The notes under the pieces were generated by a model. The model was not told the origin of the DNA. It made no database searches and saw nothing but the letters and a program-made list of their open reading frames with translations. Shown in pieces: positions 44,800 to 53,171 of a DNA stretch of 64,000 bases. The DNA is from an uncultured Pseudovibrio sp. GTDB lineage: Bacteria > Pseudomonadota > Alphaproteobacteria > Rhizobiales > Stappiaceae. The stretch spans positions 147,744 through 211,743 of the forward strand of contig CANMBS010000005.1 of the NCBI GenBank assembly GCA_947496145.1, read 5' to 3'. A program made the position numbers and the translations under genes. The number at the start of each line of letters is the position of its first letter. Within the stretch, counting starts at the first letter, position 1.

Positions 44800-45496
44800 G
44801 CTGCCCTCCCAACCTGCGGGAAAGACGGCGTGAAATCACCTCAGAGAACACCAGTGCGCAGATGGAAACCGCAATCGCAATCACCGTCAGGCGGATCGCC
44901 CCCGCATCACCGGAAAGGCTCTGCATCTCCGTATAGAGCGCCAGCGATAGTGTCCGCGTTTCACCGGGAATGTTGGAGACAAACGTAATCGTCGCGCCAA
45001 ACTCACCCATCGCCTTGGCAAACCCAAGCACCGCACCGCTTAAGATACCCGGCAGCGCCAGCGGCAGCGTAATCAGCAAAAAGGTCCGAATGCGGGATGT
45101 ACCCAGCGAATGCGCTGCTTCTTCCAACTGCCCGTCAGAAAGCTCAAAGGAAAGCTTCACCGGACGAATGATCAGCGGAAACGCCATGATCCCCGCAGCC
45201 AGCGCCGCCCCCGTCCAGCGAAAGGCAAACACAATACCAAACACATCAGCAAAAAAACTGCCCAGCATGCCCTGCCGCCCAAACAGCACCAGCAGCACAT
45301 AACCTGTCACCACAGGCGGCAGAACAATCGGCAAATGCACCAAGGCATTCACCAGCGTATGACCGGGAAACTTCCAGCGGGCGAGAGCATAGCCAAGCAG
45401 AACCGCAGGCGGCAGCGCAATCGCAATTGCAAGGCTGGCTACCTGCAAAGACAGCTGGATCGCCGCCCACTCTGCATCCGTCAGATAAAAGCTCAA
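44792..45496 (-). CDS. modB: Molybdate ABC transporter permease
   Basis: 234 aa inner-membrane permease with five or six membrane segments; EEAAHSLGTSRIRTFLLITL near 145 is the EAA loop that docks ModC. FPLIIRPVKLSFELSDGQLE before it is typical. It overlaps modA by 4 bp (ATGA) and modC by 8 bp, so the three are translated as one unit. Confidence 0.95.
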   Translation of the reverse strand: MSFYLTDAEWAAIQLSLQVASLAIAIALPPAVLLGYALARWKFPGHTLVNALVHLPIVLPPVVTGYVLLVLFGRQGMLGSFFADVFGIVFAFRWTGAALAAGIMAFPLIIRPVKLSFELSDGQLEEAAHSLGTSRIRTFLLITLPLALPGILSGAVLGFAKAMGEFGATITFVSNIPGETRTLSLALYTEMQSLSGDAGAIRLTVIAIAVSICALVFSEVISRRLSRRLGGQHD

Positions 45497-46284
45497 TCGC
45501 CACTCACTTTGAAACCATGAGCCTGAAAGATCTTACGCCCCTCAGCACTCTTCAAAAACTCCATAAATCCTTCGCTAGCCTCGGAATGGCTCGAGGTCAA
45601 GGCTCCGGGAATAACAATAGCGCGGTGACTGTCCTGCGGTATCTCCGCAATCACACGCACACCCTGCTCCGCTTTCGCGTCAGAGGAATAAACCAGCGCC
45701 AGTGGCACTTCCCCTCGTGCAGCCGCTGCCAGCGCAATACGCACGTTCTCCATGGGGGCCACACGGTGAGCAACACTCTCCCACAAACCGAGGCTGGTCA
45801 GCGCTTCCTTGCCATATCGCCCCGCAGGCACCGTTTCCGGCTCGCCCATCGCTAAACGCCCGTCTCCCAGCGCAACCTGCAATGCCTCAGTATTCAGCTC
45901 AACAGCATCAGCGCCCAGCGCCTCAGAGCCAACCAGCACAAGCCCGTTGGAGGCCAGCACCACAACACTGTCATCCACCAGCACACCATTCTTAGCCGCA
46001 TACGCCATCCACGCATCATCTGCCGTCACCAGCAAATCAGCAGGCGCTCCCGCAATCACATGACGGGTAACCGTCTGCGAACCACCAAAGGAAAACTCAG
46101 TCTTGGTATTGTGAGCCTGATCAAACCGCGCCCCAGCATCCTCCAGCACATCCTTCAGACTGGACGCCGCAAACACTAAAATACGCCCCGGCTCCTGCGC
46201 AAACGTACCAGCCCCACCACAAACAAGCAGCATAAAGCTTACAACAGCCAAGGAAAGAAAACGCCTGAAACCAGCCACAACCAA
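45493..46284 (-). CDS. modA: Molybdate-binding periplasmic protein
   Basis: 263 aa with a signal peptide (FLSLAVVSFMLLVCGGAGTFAQ, shown here at roughly residues 9-30). The mature part has ILVFAASSLKDVLEDAG (two Ser that hydrogen-bond the oxyanion), FSFGGSQTVTRHVIAGAPAD and VVLASNGLVLVG. It captures molybdate or tungstate for ModBC. I saw no convincing Mo-box in the 300 bp upstream, only AGTTC-ggctt-GAACT near 46302-46316. Confidence 0.93.
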   Translation of the reverse strand: MVVAGFRRFLSLAVVSFMLLVCGGAGTFAQEPGRILVFAASSLKDVLEDAGARFDQAHNTKTEFSFGGSQTVTRHVIAGAPADLLVTADDAWMAYAAKNGVLVDDSVVVLASNGLVLVGSEALGADAVELNTEALQVALGDGRLAMGEPETVPAGRYGKEALTSLGLWESVAHRVAPMENVRIALAAAARGEVPLALVYSSDAKAEQGVRVIAEIPQDSHRAIVIPGALTSSHSEASEGFMEFLKSAEGRKIFQAHGFKVSGD

Positions 46285-46584
46285 GACACTCCATTTCGCA
46301 AGTTCGGCTTGAACTATAAGGACCTAACTCACTCGAACCACTGACTCATATCAAAAAGATAGGTTGCGGTCGTCAAGTGGAAATATAGGAAGGGTGACTT
46401 AGGCAACACTCCCAAATTTTCAGCCAACTAACTGATAGCATTTCGCTCAAACAAAGCGCGAAGCAGAAAAGAGCGTTGCCCCTCTCGTACTCTCAGCTTA
46501 AGATATCAGATCTCAACCACGCTCAATCTAGGTTGACTATGCAGAACACCGTCATCGAAGGTGTTTACTTAAATCATAAGTTAC
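46285..46584. other. Intergenic stretch upstream of modA
   Basis: Contains AGTTC-N5-GAACT near 46302-46316 and a hairpin ACACC-N9-GGTGT near 46546-46565 that may close the gene at 46585. No gene seen. Confidence 0.35.
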
Positions 46585-47046
46585 TTATTCTTTGAAGGGC
46601 AGTGCAACACCATAAGCAACAAGCTTCTTACGAGCAGCATCAACTGCTGCCTTGGGAAAACTCTCTGCAAATTCTAAGACAACGTACTCACCTGTGAACT
46701 GCCCGGCTCCACTTTGCACCAGTGCTTCAAAACCAGGTGTTACCTTCGTATCAAGTGCCCAATCAGTAAGTGTTTGAACAGCGCCTTTTGATGCTATCTT
46801 GCGACGTGTATAACTTGCTTTGGTATTTCGACCATTTTTCTCCAACAAAGTTTCTTCGTAGGCGGCAACCGCCTGCCATAGACGTTGCTCTATTGGATCA
46901 GCAACGTTAATGCCCGCCAACTCATACAAGCGCCTGCGACAAGCATCTGCGACATCATCACGGCCTAGCTTCTCGGCATTTTCAAGAAGCGTGCGAATAT
47001 CAGATGGATCAGTCATCACATTGGGATTTATCGGCATATTGCTCAC
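46585..47046 (-). CDS. Conserved protein of unknown function
   Basis: 153 aa, soluble, no signal peptide. The opening region (TDPSDIRTLLENAEKLGRDD, then VADACRRRLYELAG) is helical. The block EKNGRNTKASYTRRKIASKG looks like a small DNA- or RNA-interacting basic helix, and the C-terminal part GAGQFTGEYVVLEFAESFPK is beta-rich. I recall similar uncharacterised proteins in other Proteobacteria but cannot name the family. Follows the GMC remnant on the same strand with its own start. Confidence 0.6.
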   Translation of the reverse strand: MSNMPINPNVMTDPSDIRTLLENAEKLGRDDVADACRRRLYELAGINVADPIEQRLWQAVAAYEETLLEKNGRNTKASYTRRKIASKGAVQTLTDWALDTKVTPGFEALVQSGAGQFTGEYVVLEFAESFPKAAVDAARKKLVAYGVALPFKE

Positions 47047-47064
47047 CTCATATCGTTTTCATAA

Positions 47065-47205
47065 ACAACTCACATCCGAATAGATCGCAACGCACTTCCG
47101 TTCCTCACAGTACATATCCGACACCATCTTCACAACCATAATAGTCAGAGAAACGGCGTTGATAGACGAGCTGTGCGATATGATGAAAGCATCCGCCAAA
47201 CCATC
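47065..47205 (-). pseudogene. Decayed 3' end of a GMC oxidoreductase gene
   Basis: The minus strand frame reads DAFIISHSSSINAVSLTIMV, then VKMVSDMYCEERKCVA. It aligns without gaps to the C-terminus of the intact GMC enzyme at 48046 (DASIMPRITSGNTNSPTIMI, then AEKASDMIREDRRHAV), and many third-position and other bases also match. The rest of the gene is absent. It lies on the far side of the AAC(3)-type gene from the intact copy. Confidence 0.72.
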
Positions 47206-47227
47206 CAAAAGGCAAGAACCTTCCTCA

Positions 47228-48031
47228 TCAACAGGTATCGCCACTCACTAGATTTGCATTGCTTATCCACTCGCGCGCAAAATCTACCAGAGCTGTGTAA
47301 TCACATATCTTGCAGGAAGCCCGCCCCAACATGCCAGTCACGACAGCACCATCAGCTTCAAATGCCGAACCAATCGCAGGAAACAGCCGACCGAAATCAT
47401 CGGCAACATCGGAAGTCTCAATCCAGCCTGCGTCTTGCGCACCCAGCTTAAACCGGCGTGTTTTCGTACGTCGGTGCTCGGCCAGCGTCTCTGCCGTATG
47501 CAAGGCAGAGCACCTGTTCCACCCCACACCAGCAAGCAGTAGCTTCATGTTCTCCCGTTTCAGCAATTTACCCATAGGAGTATCGGCACCATAAGCCCAG
47601 TCAAGAGCGTGAGACCGGGTGTACTCATCAGCATGTTTGCCATTCAGGCAAATGGAAGATGCTGGATGAGAGCTGCGCCGTGTACCCGGCCACCTGCGAA
47701 ACGTCTCTGCAATCACTCCCATTCCAGCAGTCGGAGAGAGTGCAGGGTCAAATCCCGGCACAGCCTGCTCAATCTCGGCAATAACGTCTTCCGGTAATCC
47801 TTCAGTATCCATATGCGACGGGAAATAAGCATCAGTCGAAAACCCCGGCATCCCGACAAGCCCTTCAGGGCCAACAACCTCCAAAAGAGCCGCCACAATT
47901 GCACGCGGACCACCAATGACAGGCCCGATTGTACGAAACGAAGAATGCACAAACAGCCCATCTCCGGGCTCAACCCCCAAACGCTGTAAGTCCTTAACAA
48001 GACTGGAGGTTGTAAGAATAGTTTCACTCAT
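47228..48031 (-). CDS. AAC(3)-family N-acetyltransferase
   Basis: 267 aa of the aminoglycoside 3-N-acetyltransferase fold: GDGLFVHSSFRTIGPVIGGP near the start, then LVGMPGFSTDAYFP, a RRWPGTRRSSHPASSICLNG stretch near 115 and LLLAGVGWNRCSALHTAETL near 175, containing the active-site His region. Members acetylate aminoglycosides or other amines with acetyl-CoA; the natural substrate of chromosomal forms is often unknown. It begins 14 bp after the GMC oxidoreductase stop, so the two are co-transcribed. Flanked by similar GMC 3' ends, which suggests insertion by recombination. Confidence 0.87.
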   Translation of the reverse strand: MSETILTTSSLVKDLQRLGVEPGDGLFVHSSFRTIGPVIGGPRAIVAALLEVVGPEGLVGMPGFSTDAYFPSHMDTEGLPEDVIAEIEQAVPGFDPALSPTAGMGVIAETFRRWPGTRRSSHPASSICLNGKHADEYTRSHALDWAYGADTPMGKLLKRENMKLLLAGVGWNRCSALHTAETLAEHRRTKTRRFKLGAQDAGWIETSDVADDFGRLFPAIGSAFEADGAVVTGMLGRASCKICDYTALVDFAREWISNANLVSGDTC

Positions 48032-48045
48032 AAACCAACAAGTCC

Positions 48046-49653
48046 TTATGCAACCACCGCATGCCGTCGGTCCTCACGGATCATATCCGAAGCCTTCTCG
48101 GCAATCATAATGGTCGGAGAGTTGGTATTGCCGGAGGTGATACGCGGCATGATGGAGGCGTCCACCACACGCAGACCTTCAAGCCCTTTCACCTTCAGGC
48201 GTTCATCCACCACAGTCCCCATGGAACATGTCCCCACCGGATGGAAGATCGTCGTCCCAATGTCACCCGCAGCAACTGCAAGGTCCTCATCACTGACGAT
48301 GTGAGCACCCGGCAGATATTCTTCTGGCGAGAACTCCTCCATCACCTTTGTCTCCATGATCTTGCGCGTCAGACGCAAGCTGTCTGCTGCCACACGTCGG
48401 TCACTTTCCGCCGAAAGGTAGTTCGGCTGGATCTTCGGATGCGCTATCGCATTGCCGGACCCTATATGAACGCTGCCACGAGACTCTGGCCGCAAGTTGC
48501 AGACACTTGCCGTAATCGCAGGAAAATCATGCAGTGGATCGCCAAACTTATCCAGTGACAACGGCTGAATATGATATTCAATATTGGCAGTCTCAAAGGA
48601 ACTGTCAGACCGCGCAAACACCCCAAGCTGGCTGGGCGCCATGGACATGGGGCCTGAGCGGGTCAAGGCATACTCAGCCGCAATTTTCGCCTTACCAAAC
48701 AGAGAGTTTGCCCGCTGGTTCAGCGTCACTGCATTCTGCACCTTATAGATACTGCGGATTTGCAGGTGGTCCTGAAGGTTCTCCCCCACCTGAGGCTGGT
48801 CCAGCACCATATCGATACCAAACTGAGAAAGCCGCTCGCCAGACCCGATCCCGGACAGCTCAAGAATCTGAGGCGACCCGATAGCCCCCGCACTCAGGAT
48901 AATCTCGCCAGAGCAGGAGGCAGACACCATCTCCCCCTTCACCATCAGGCACACACCTGTTGCCCGGCGTCCGCCAAATTCAAGCGCGGTGACCTGCGCC
49001 TCGGTCAGAACCTTAAGGTTACTGCGCCCGGAAACGGGTTTCAAAAAGCCCTTGGAGGTGCTCCACCGCACGCCTTTGCGCTGGTTCACCTGAAAATAAG
49101 AGGACCCGAAATTATCGCCTGCATTGAAATCATCGATCTTCGGAATGCCTACTTCTTCACAGGCATCGCGAAAGCGGTCCAGAACAGGCCAGGAAAGCCG
49201 CTGCTGTTCCACGCGCCATTCACCGCCCTCCCCATGCACCTCTGAAGATCCGGCATAATGATCTTCTGACTTGAGAAAATACGGCAACACATCATCCCAA
49301 CCCCAGCCGGAAAGCCCCAACTGACGCCAGTTGTCATAGTCCTGCGCCTGACCGCGTAGGTACAGCATACCATTGATGGAAGAGCACCCGCCAAGCAGCT
49401 TGCCACGCGGGTAATTCAATTTGCGCCCGTTAAGCCCCGGCTCAGCTTCTGTCTGAAATCCCCAGTCCATACGCGGATTACCCATGCAGTACAGATAACC
49501 AACCGGAATGTGCACCCACGGATGCTTGTCATTCCCGCCAGCTTCCAGCAGAAGCACTTTTATATCGGGGTCCTGAGAAAGCCGGTTCGCAACAACACAG
49601 CCAGCCGAACCGGCCCCAACCACTATATAATCCCAGCTTCCCAACGCACGCAT
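48046..49653 (-). CDS. GMC-family FAD oxidoreductase (choline dehydrogenase-like)
   Basis: 535 aa from ATG 49653, preceded by GGAGGGG; the frame to 49704 is an unsupported extension. FAD-binding motif IVVGAGSAGCVVANRLS, then PRGKLLGGCSSINGMLYLRG and GGNDKHPWVHIPVG. The catalytic His lies in IFHPVGTCSMG near 470 and the partner Asn in SGNTNSPTIMIAE. It oxidises an alcohol; BetA-like choline dehydrogenases share this layout, but no betB or betI is adjacent, so the substrate is open. Paired with the AAC(3)-type gene. Confidence 0.9.
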   Translation of the reverse strand: MRALGSWDYIVVGAGSAGCVVANRLSQDPDIKVLLLEAGGNDKHPWVHIPVGYLYCMGNPRMDWGFQTEAEPGLNGRKLNYPRGKLLGGCSSINGMLYLRGQAQDYDNWRQLGLSGWGWDDVLPYFLKSEDHYAGSSEVHGEGGEWRVEQQRLSWPVLDRFRDACEEVGIPKIDDFNAGDNFGSSYFQVNQRKGVRWSTSKGFLKPVSGRSNLKVLTEAQVTALEFGGRRATGVCLMVKGEMVSASCSGEIILSAGAIGSPQILELSGIGSGERLSQFGIDMVLDQPQVGENLQDHLQIRSIYKVQNAVTLNQRANSLFGKAKIAAEYALTRSGPMSMAPSQLGVFARSDSSFETANIEYHIQPLSLDKFGDPLHDFPAITASVCNLRPESRGSVHIGSGNAIAHPKIQPNYLSAESDRRVAADSLRLTRKIMETKVMEEFSPEEYLPGAHIVSDEDLAVAAGDIGTTIFHPVGTCSMGTVVDERLKVKGLEGLRVVDASIMPRITSGNTNSPTIMIAEKASDMIREDRRHAVVA

Positions 49654-49736
49654 GTTGCCCCTCCCAAGTCTCAATGCCCGTCGAGAGCTAGGATAGAAAC
49701 ACAAACCATGATTTGCACTAGTAAGATAGGTTTAGA

Positions 49737-50204
49737 TCATTGACGGTGAGCAACCGCCGCATAACACCCTCGCCGTGCAAAATGCAGTTGCACATAGGCG
49801 ACCGCAGCGTTGGCGAAAAACCGCTCCAGCAGCAACTGCACTTCAGCACCCTGCGCAATGTCTGCTTCAATCATCATGTGATTTGCATCAAAGCCACGCA
49901 GTGACAATAAACGCGAAGAAAGCGACTCCGGCACATAGTTCACACAAGGCCAGGAATCCGTAGCATACTCACGCACAAAGATCGCGTGAGACGCTTTGTA
50001 AGGTGTTTCATTGGGCTGATAGGTATAGTTCAGCAAAAACACCCTTTCCCCCACCTCAGCATCCTCCAGAGAAACCCGGCAGGGAAATCCCGGTTTTTCA
50101 TCAGCCACATAAGCAAGAACATTGCGCTCCGCCAGTTGCTCTTCGCTCAATCCATTCAGCTCTTCAAATTCGTTAGATCGCAATCCCGAAATAACAAAGG
50201 CCAT
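49737..50204 (-). CDS. DUF1203 protein
   Basis: 155 aa, soluble. The block KPGFPCRVSLEDAEVGERVF followed by LLNYTYQPNETPY and ASHAIFVRE is the DUF1203 signature, and the C-terminal YVQLHFARRGCYAAVAHRQ is also conserved in the family. Function of the family unknown. Its own start has AAGGAGAG upstream. Located between the GMC gene and the HExxH protein gene, same strand. Confidence 0.85.
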   Translation of the reverse strand: MAFVISGLRSNEFEELNGLSEEQLAERNVLAYVADEKPGFPCRVSLEDAEVGERVFLLNYTYQPNETPYKASHAIFVREYATDSWPCVNYVPESLSSRLLSLRGFDANHMMIEADIAQGAEVQLLLERFFANAAVAYVQLHFARRGCYAAVAHRQ

Positions 50205-50280
50205 ATGTCTCTCCTTGTTTTGGAGGGCAACCTATGGCCTTTCCCGGTTTCCAACCACCCGATTTGCGAGCAAGCTGAAC

Positions 50281-50877
50281 TCAATGCTCGTGCATCTCGC
50301 CTTCTGCCTCTTCTTCCTCGTCCTCAGGCATATCGTATACTTTCACACCGGCCTTCACAGGAGCAATTTCACCGCTATACAGCCCCTCAAGTGAAGGAAC
50401 GCCAGTATCTGCCTTCGCCGTTTTCAGATCAGCAAGATCATCAGCTTTCAGTGAAAGCCCAAGCGAGCGGGCAACGGCCTCATGTAAATGGAAGAATGTG
50501 TACCCGTTGTACCGTTTGGTAGGCACCAGATGTCCCAGTCCACCTCCAAGCCCCGGCACAGTCGCACGCGGATAGATGGCATGCGTCAACTCATGCGCAA
50601 ATACATCTATGAGAGACTTCCCGGGGATCGTCCCGGTTGAAAACTTGATCACACCACGCGAATACATCCCATTCGGCACCAGACCACCATACTTCGCCTT
50701 GTAAGAAGCTGTCTCTGCCGCAGTCATACCGCGAACTGAAACCCGAAGATTGCGTGGCCTCTGCCGCATATAACTCTGCAATTCCTCAGAATCTTCCACA
50801 CGCTCGCGCATCTCTTCATACTCAGAGCGCTGACTTGCAGGTATCCCATCGAGCAGTTTTATCCTGATGCTTCCCAT
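50281..50877 (-). CDS. Putative zinc-metallopeptidase-like protein (HExxH)
   Basis: 198 aa from ATG 50877, with AGGGGGG 4 bp upstream; the frame to 50922 is an unsupported extension. No signal peptide. SLIDVFAHELTHAIYPRATV holds a HELTH zinc motif (HExxH), followed 28 residues later by FHLHEAVARSL, where the Glu could be the third ligand. The C-terminus is very acidic (EDEEEEAEGEMHEH). Immediately upstream (35 bp) on the same strand is a gene for a secreted protein, so the pair is probably an operon. No named family recognised; peptidase activity inferred. Confidence 0.6.
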   Translation of the reverse strand: MGSIRIKLLDGIPASQRSEYEEMRERVEDSEELQSYMRQRPRNLRVSVRGMTAAETASYKAKYGGLVPNGMYSRGVIKFSTGTIPGKSLIDVFAHELTHAIYPRATVPGLGGGLGHLVPTKRYNGYTFFHLHEAVARSLGLSLKADDLADLKTAKADTGVPSLEGLYSGEIAPVKAGVKVYDMPEDEEEEAEGEMHEH

Positions 50878-50912
50878 AGTCCCCCCTAAAACACAGGTCT
50901 GAGAGCGTACAC

Positions 50913-51560
50913 CTAATAGCACTCAACCGTCGTGCTATCGGCATCACCCTTCTCACGTTCTGGAGCCCCAAAGCGAACCTCATAATTTAGCGAGTACGCC
51001 CCGTCGTTGTTGTCTTCAGTCAGGTCCACGCTTATGTAGCTCCCCTGAACACCACTAATACTAAATGTCGGTATTGTAATGTTATCCTGAATTCTCATGG
51101 ATAAAACAGAAACAGAATTCCTATCAATAACTATAGATTGCAACACTTCCTTCCTGTGAGGAAATATAATTGATACGTACAACTTACAATTATTTACATA
51201 ACACTCCTCAGCCTTACTATCAGATAGCCAGTAAACATTCGGCATTCCTTTGTATCTAAGAACAGAACGAGCAGGAGTTCCCGTTTTCTTTAAAAACGTT
51301 TGTTTTAACTCTGCCAATGGATGCCAGTCAGCAGGATCAAAGATCGTCCCGGCCACCTTGAAACTGTCCCCTGCCTCAACACTTTCCAGATCTGCCAATC
51401 CATCAATGGTTCTCGCACAGACGGCTTCAGACCCTTTGTAGGTGTCTCCCGCCAGAGTGTACCCGTAAAGAGACGGATTAAAGGGAAGGTCGAGCGCTTG
51501 TGCCCCCTCAAAAGCAGGCAAACAAAGCAAGAGAAATAGAAGAGCCTGCCGCAACGCCAT
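50913..51560 (-). CDS. Secreted protein of unknown function
   Basis: 215 aa with signal peptide MALRQALLFLLLCLPAFEGA, cut near AQA-LDL. The mature part is beta-rich with paired cysteines (AVCART, EECYVNNCKL, C-terminal VECY) suggesting disulphides. The middle third uses A/T-rich codons unlike its neighbours (51050-51260), a possible sign of foreign origin. It is the first gene of a pair with the HExxH protein; a partner or substrate of that protein is possible. Confidence 0.6.
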   Translation of the reverse strand: MALRQALLFLLLCLPAFEGAQALDLPFNPSLYGYTLAGDTYKGSEAVCARTIDGLADLESVEAGDSFKVAGTIFDPADWHPLAELKQTFLKKTGTPARSVLRYKGMPNVYWLSDSKAEECYVNNCKLYVSIIFPHRKEVLQSIVIDRNSVSVLSMRIQDNITIPTFSISGVQGSYISVDLTEDNNDGAYSLNYEVRFGAPEREKGDADSTTVECY

Positions 51561-51666
51561 TGAACACCATAAAAGAAGGCCATAGATCGCCCCTATACTA
51601 GAAGCAACCTATGGCCCCGCGCAAACCGCAACCACTCGATTTGCAGCGAACAAAACTTCTCGGCGT

Positions 51667-52446
51667 TTATCCCTGCGCCTGCGCAGCAGCAATCGCTCTG
51701 TCCAGCTCTGCAACCAGGCCGCTATCCAGCTCAAGCCGCGCCGCCAGCATCATCAGATAAGCCTGTTCCGCAGGAAGGTCCGGGTCGATCGCCAGCCGGG
51801 AAGCTGCATAAATCTCTGCCGCTGTTTCCGGGCTGCTCGCAAAGGCTACCACCCGATCAATATCCAGCGGTGCACGCATCTCATCCAGAACGAACGCTTT
51901 TTCTTCAGCACCCAGACCAAGCTCATCCAGCTTTTCAAAGATGCGCTGCATCTCATCACCATCCACAGTACCGTCTGACTTCGCCGCCTGAATCATCGCC
52001 ACAATCAGCGCCAGAGCAAACTCCTTGCCTTCATCAGCACCAGCATTCGGGTCAAACGCCGTCCCGCTCGTATCCGGCAAAGCAAGCGCTTTTGGTACAG
52101 GAGCAACAGTTACAGGCGCTTGCTGAGTTTGCGTGTGAGCAGCCCCATGGGATGCAGCCACCGCACCGCCACCGGGATTATTCTTAGTATCCTGCCATGT
52201 CTGGAAGGCTTTGTAAGCAAGGCCGCCAACCAGTGCCATACCGCCGTATGTTACAGCCTCTTTGCCAAGCTTCCGGCCCTTTTTGCTACCAAGCAGATAA
52301 CCGGCTAAACCACCGGCAACAGCACCACCAGCAAGCCCGCCAGCATTGTTTTTGATGTACGACTGCCCCTTCTCCATGGCACCACGGGCCTGATTGCCTC
52401 CGTTGGAACCTAAGAACTGATCAAGAAGTGCCTTACTGTCGAACAT
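51667..52446 (-). CDS. DUF533/TerB-like inner-membrane protein
   Basis: 259 aa from ATG 52446 (MFDSKALLDQFLGSN). The family (YebE/DUF533) has a glycine-rich membrane-inserting segment GLAGGAVAGGLAGYLLGSKK near 38-57 and VTYGGMALVGGLAYKAFQTW, then a linker rich in Ala/Thr/Gln/Pro. The C-terminal TerB-like all-helical domain (about 140-255) has LALIVAMIQAAKSDGTVDGD. Function unknown; in enterobacteria yebE responds to envelope stress. The frame upstream to 52572 is an unsupported extension. Confidence 0.85.
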   Translation of the reverse strand: MFDSKALLDQFLGSNGGNQARGAMEKGQSYIKNNAGGLAGGAVAGGLAGYLLGSKKGRKLGKEAVTYGGMALVGGLAYKAFQTWQDTKNNPGGGAVAASHGAAHTQTQQAPVTVAPVPKALALPDTSGTAFDPNAGADEGKEFALALIVAMIQAAKSDGTVDGDEMQRIFEKLDELGLGAEEKAFVLDEMRAPLDIDRVVAFASSPETAAEIYAASRLAIDPDLPAEQAYLMMLAARLELDSGLVAELDRAIAAAQAQG

Positions 52447-52568
52447 CTGTAATCCTATCCCATTGCTCTTGGGCGTCACACGCCAAACTTCTACGCACAT
52501 GGGAACCCTGTGATTTCGCGTCAAGGTGCAGTTTCGCGTAAAACCATTACCTAACGAACTTGTAATGT

Positions 52569-53036
52569 TCACCCGCCCAGCGGCAGATGATTATCATCTC
52601 TCAGCGTATCCATTGCGATGGAGCTGCGCACATTCTGCACCGCCTCGTGGGGCAGCAGATCATTGTTGATCACCTCACTCAGGGCCTTCAGGTCTTTCAC
52701 CCGGAGCTTGAGCATGTAATCCATGTCCCCCGTCATGGCATAGGCTTCCTGCACACTTGGGATGGTCCGCACCAGATCGCGAAACAGGCGGGCGTTCTCC
52801 TTGTTATGCGTCGCCAATGCCACCCCCACAAACGCCAGTACGTCCAGATGCAGATACTCCGGCGACAAATCTGCCTTATAGCGGCGGATCACCCGCTCCT
52901 GCTCCAGCCGTGTCCGCCTGCGCGAAACCTGAGAGGCAGAAAGGTGGATCACCTCTCCCAGCTCCTGATTGGTCTGGCTGGCATCCTCCTGCAACGCTGC
53001 AAGCAACTTCAGGTCAAACTGGTCAAGCTCAATCAT
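52569..53036 (-). CDS. Lrp/AsnC-family transcriptional regulator
   Basis: 155 aa from ATG 53036 (the frame extends to 53105). N-terminal helix-turn-helix: LDQFDLKLLAALQEDASQTN, then ELGEVIHLSASQVSRRRTRL and EQERVIRRYKA. The C-terminal RAM ligand domain includes VQEAYAMTGDMDYMLKLRVK. It is divergent from hppD, and Lrp-type regulators commonly control neighbouring amino acid catabolism genes, so tyrosine/phenylalanine breakdown is its likely target. Two inverted repeats lie between the genes. Confidence 0.9.
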   Translation of the reverse strand: MIELDQFDLKLLAALQEDASQTNQELGEVIHLSASQVSRRRTRLEQERVIRRYKADLSPEYLHLDVLAFVGVALATHNKENARLFRDLVRTIPSVQEAYAMTGDMDYMLKLRVKDLKALSEVINNDLLPHEAVQNVRSSIAMDTLRDDNHLPLGG

Positions 53037-53059
53037 TTTTCGCACCAAAACAGAAAACA

Positions 53060-53099
53060 ACGCACAATCCGTGCGTATACTGCGTGATTTTACGTAAAA
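53060..53099. promoter_or_regulatory. Inverted repeats between lrp-like gene and hppD
   Basis: ACGCAC-aatcc-GTGCGT (53060-53076) and the perfect 12-bp palindrome TTTTACGTAAAA (53088-53099) sit in the divergent promoter region. They are candidate binding sites of the Lrp-type regulator. Confidence 0.5.
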
Positions 53100-53171
53100 A
53101 CGCAAACCCCTCGCAACGCAGATATTTCAGAATAGTTCCAAATTGCAATTGCCTTGTTTGAGGAGGAACAA

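Noticed and set aside
43930..44988. 352-codon plus-strand frame
   Set aside because: Antisense of modC/modB, Arg/His/Gln-rich translation.
46285..46400. Possible ModE (Mo-box) site upstream of modA
   Set aside because: No pair of TATATA-type half sites; only an unrelated short repeat was found.
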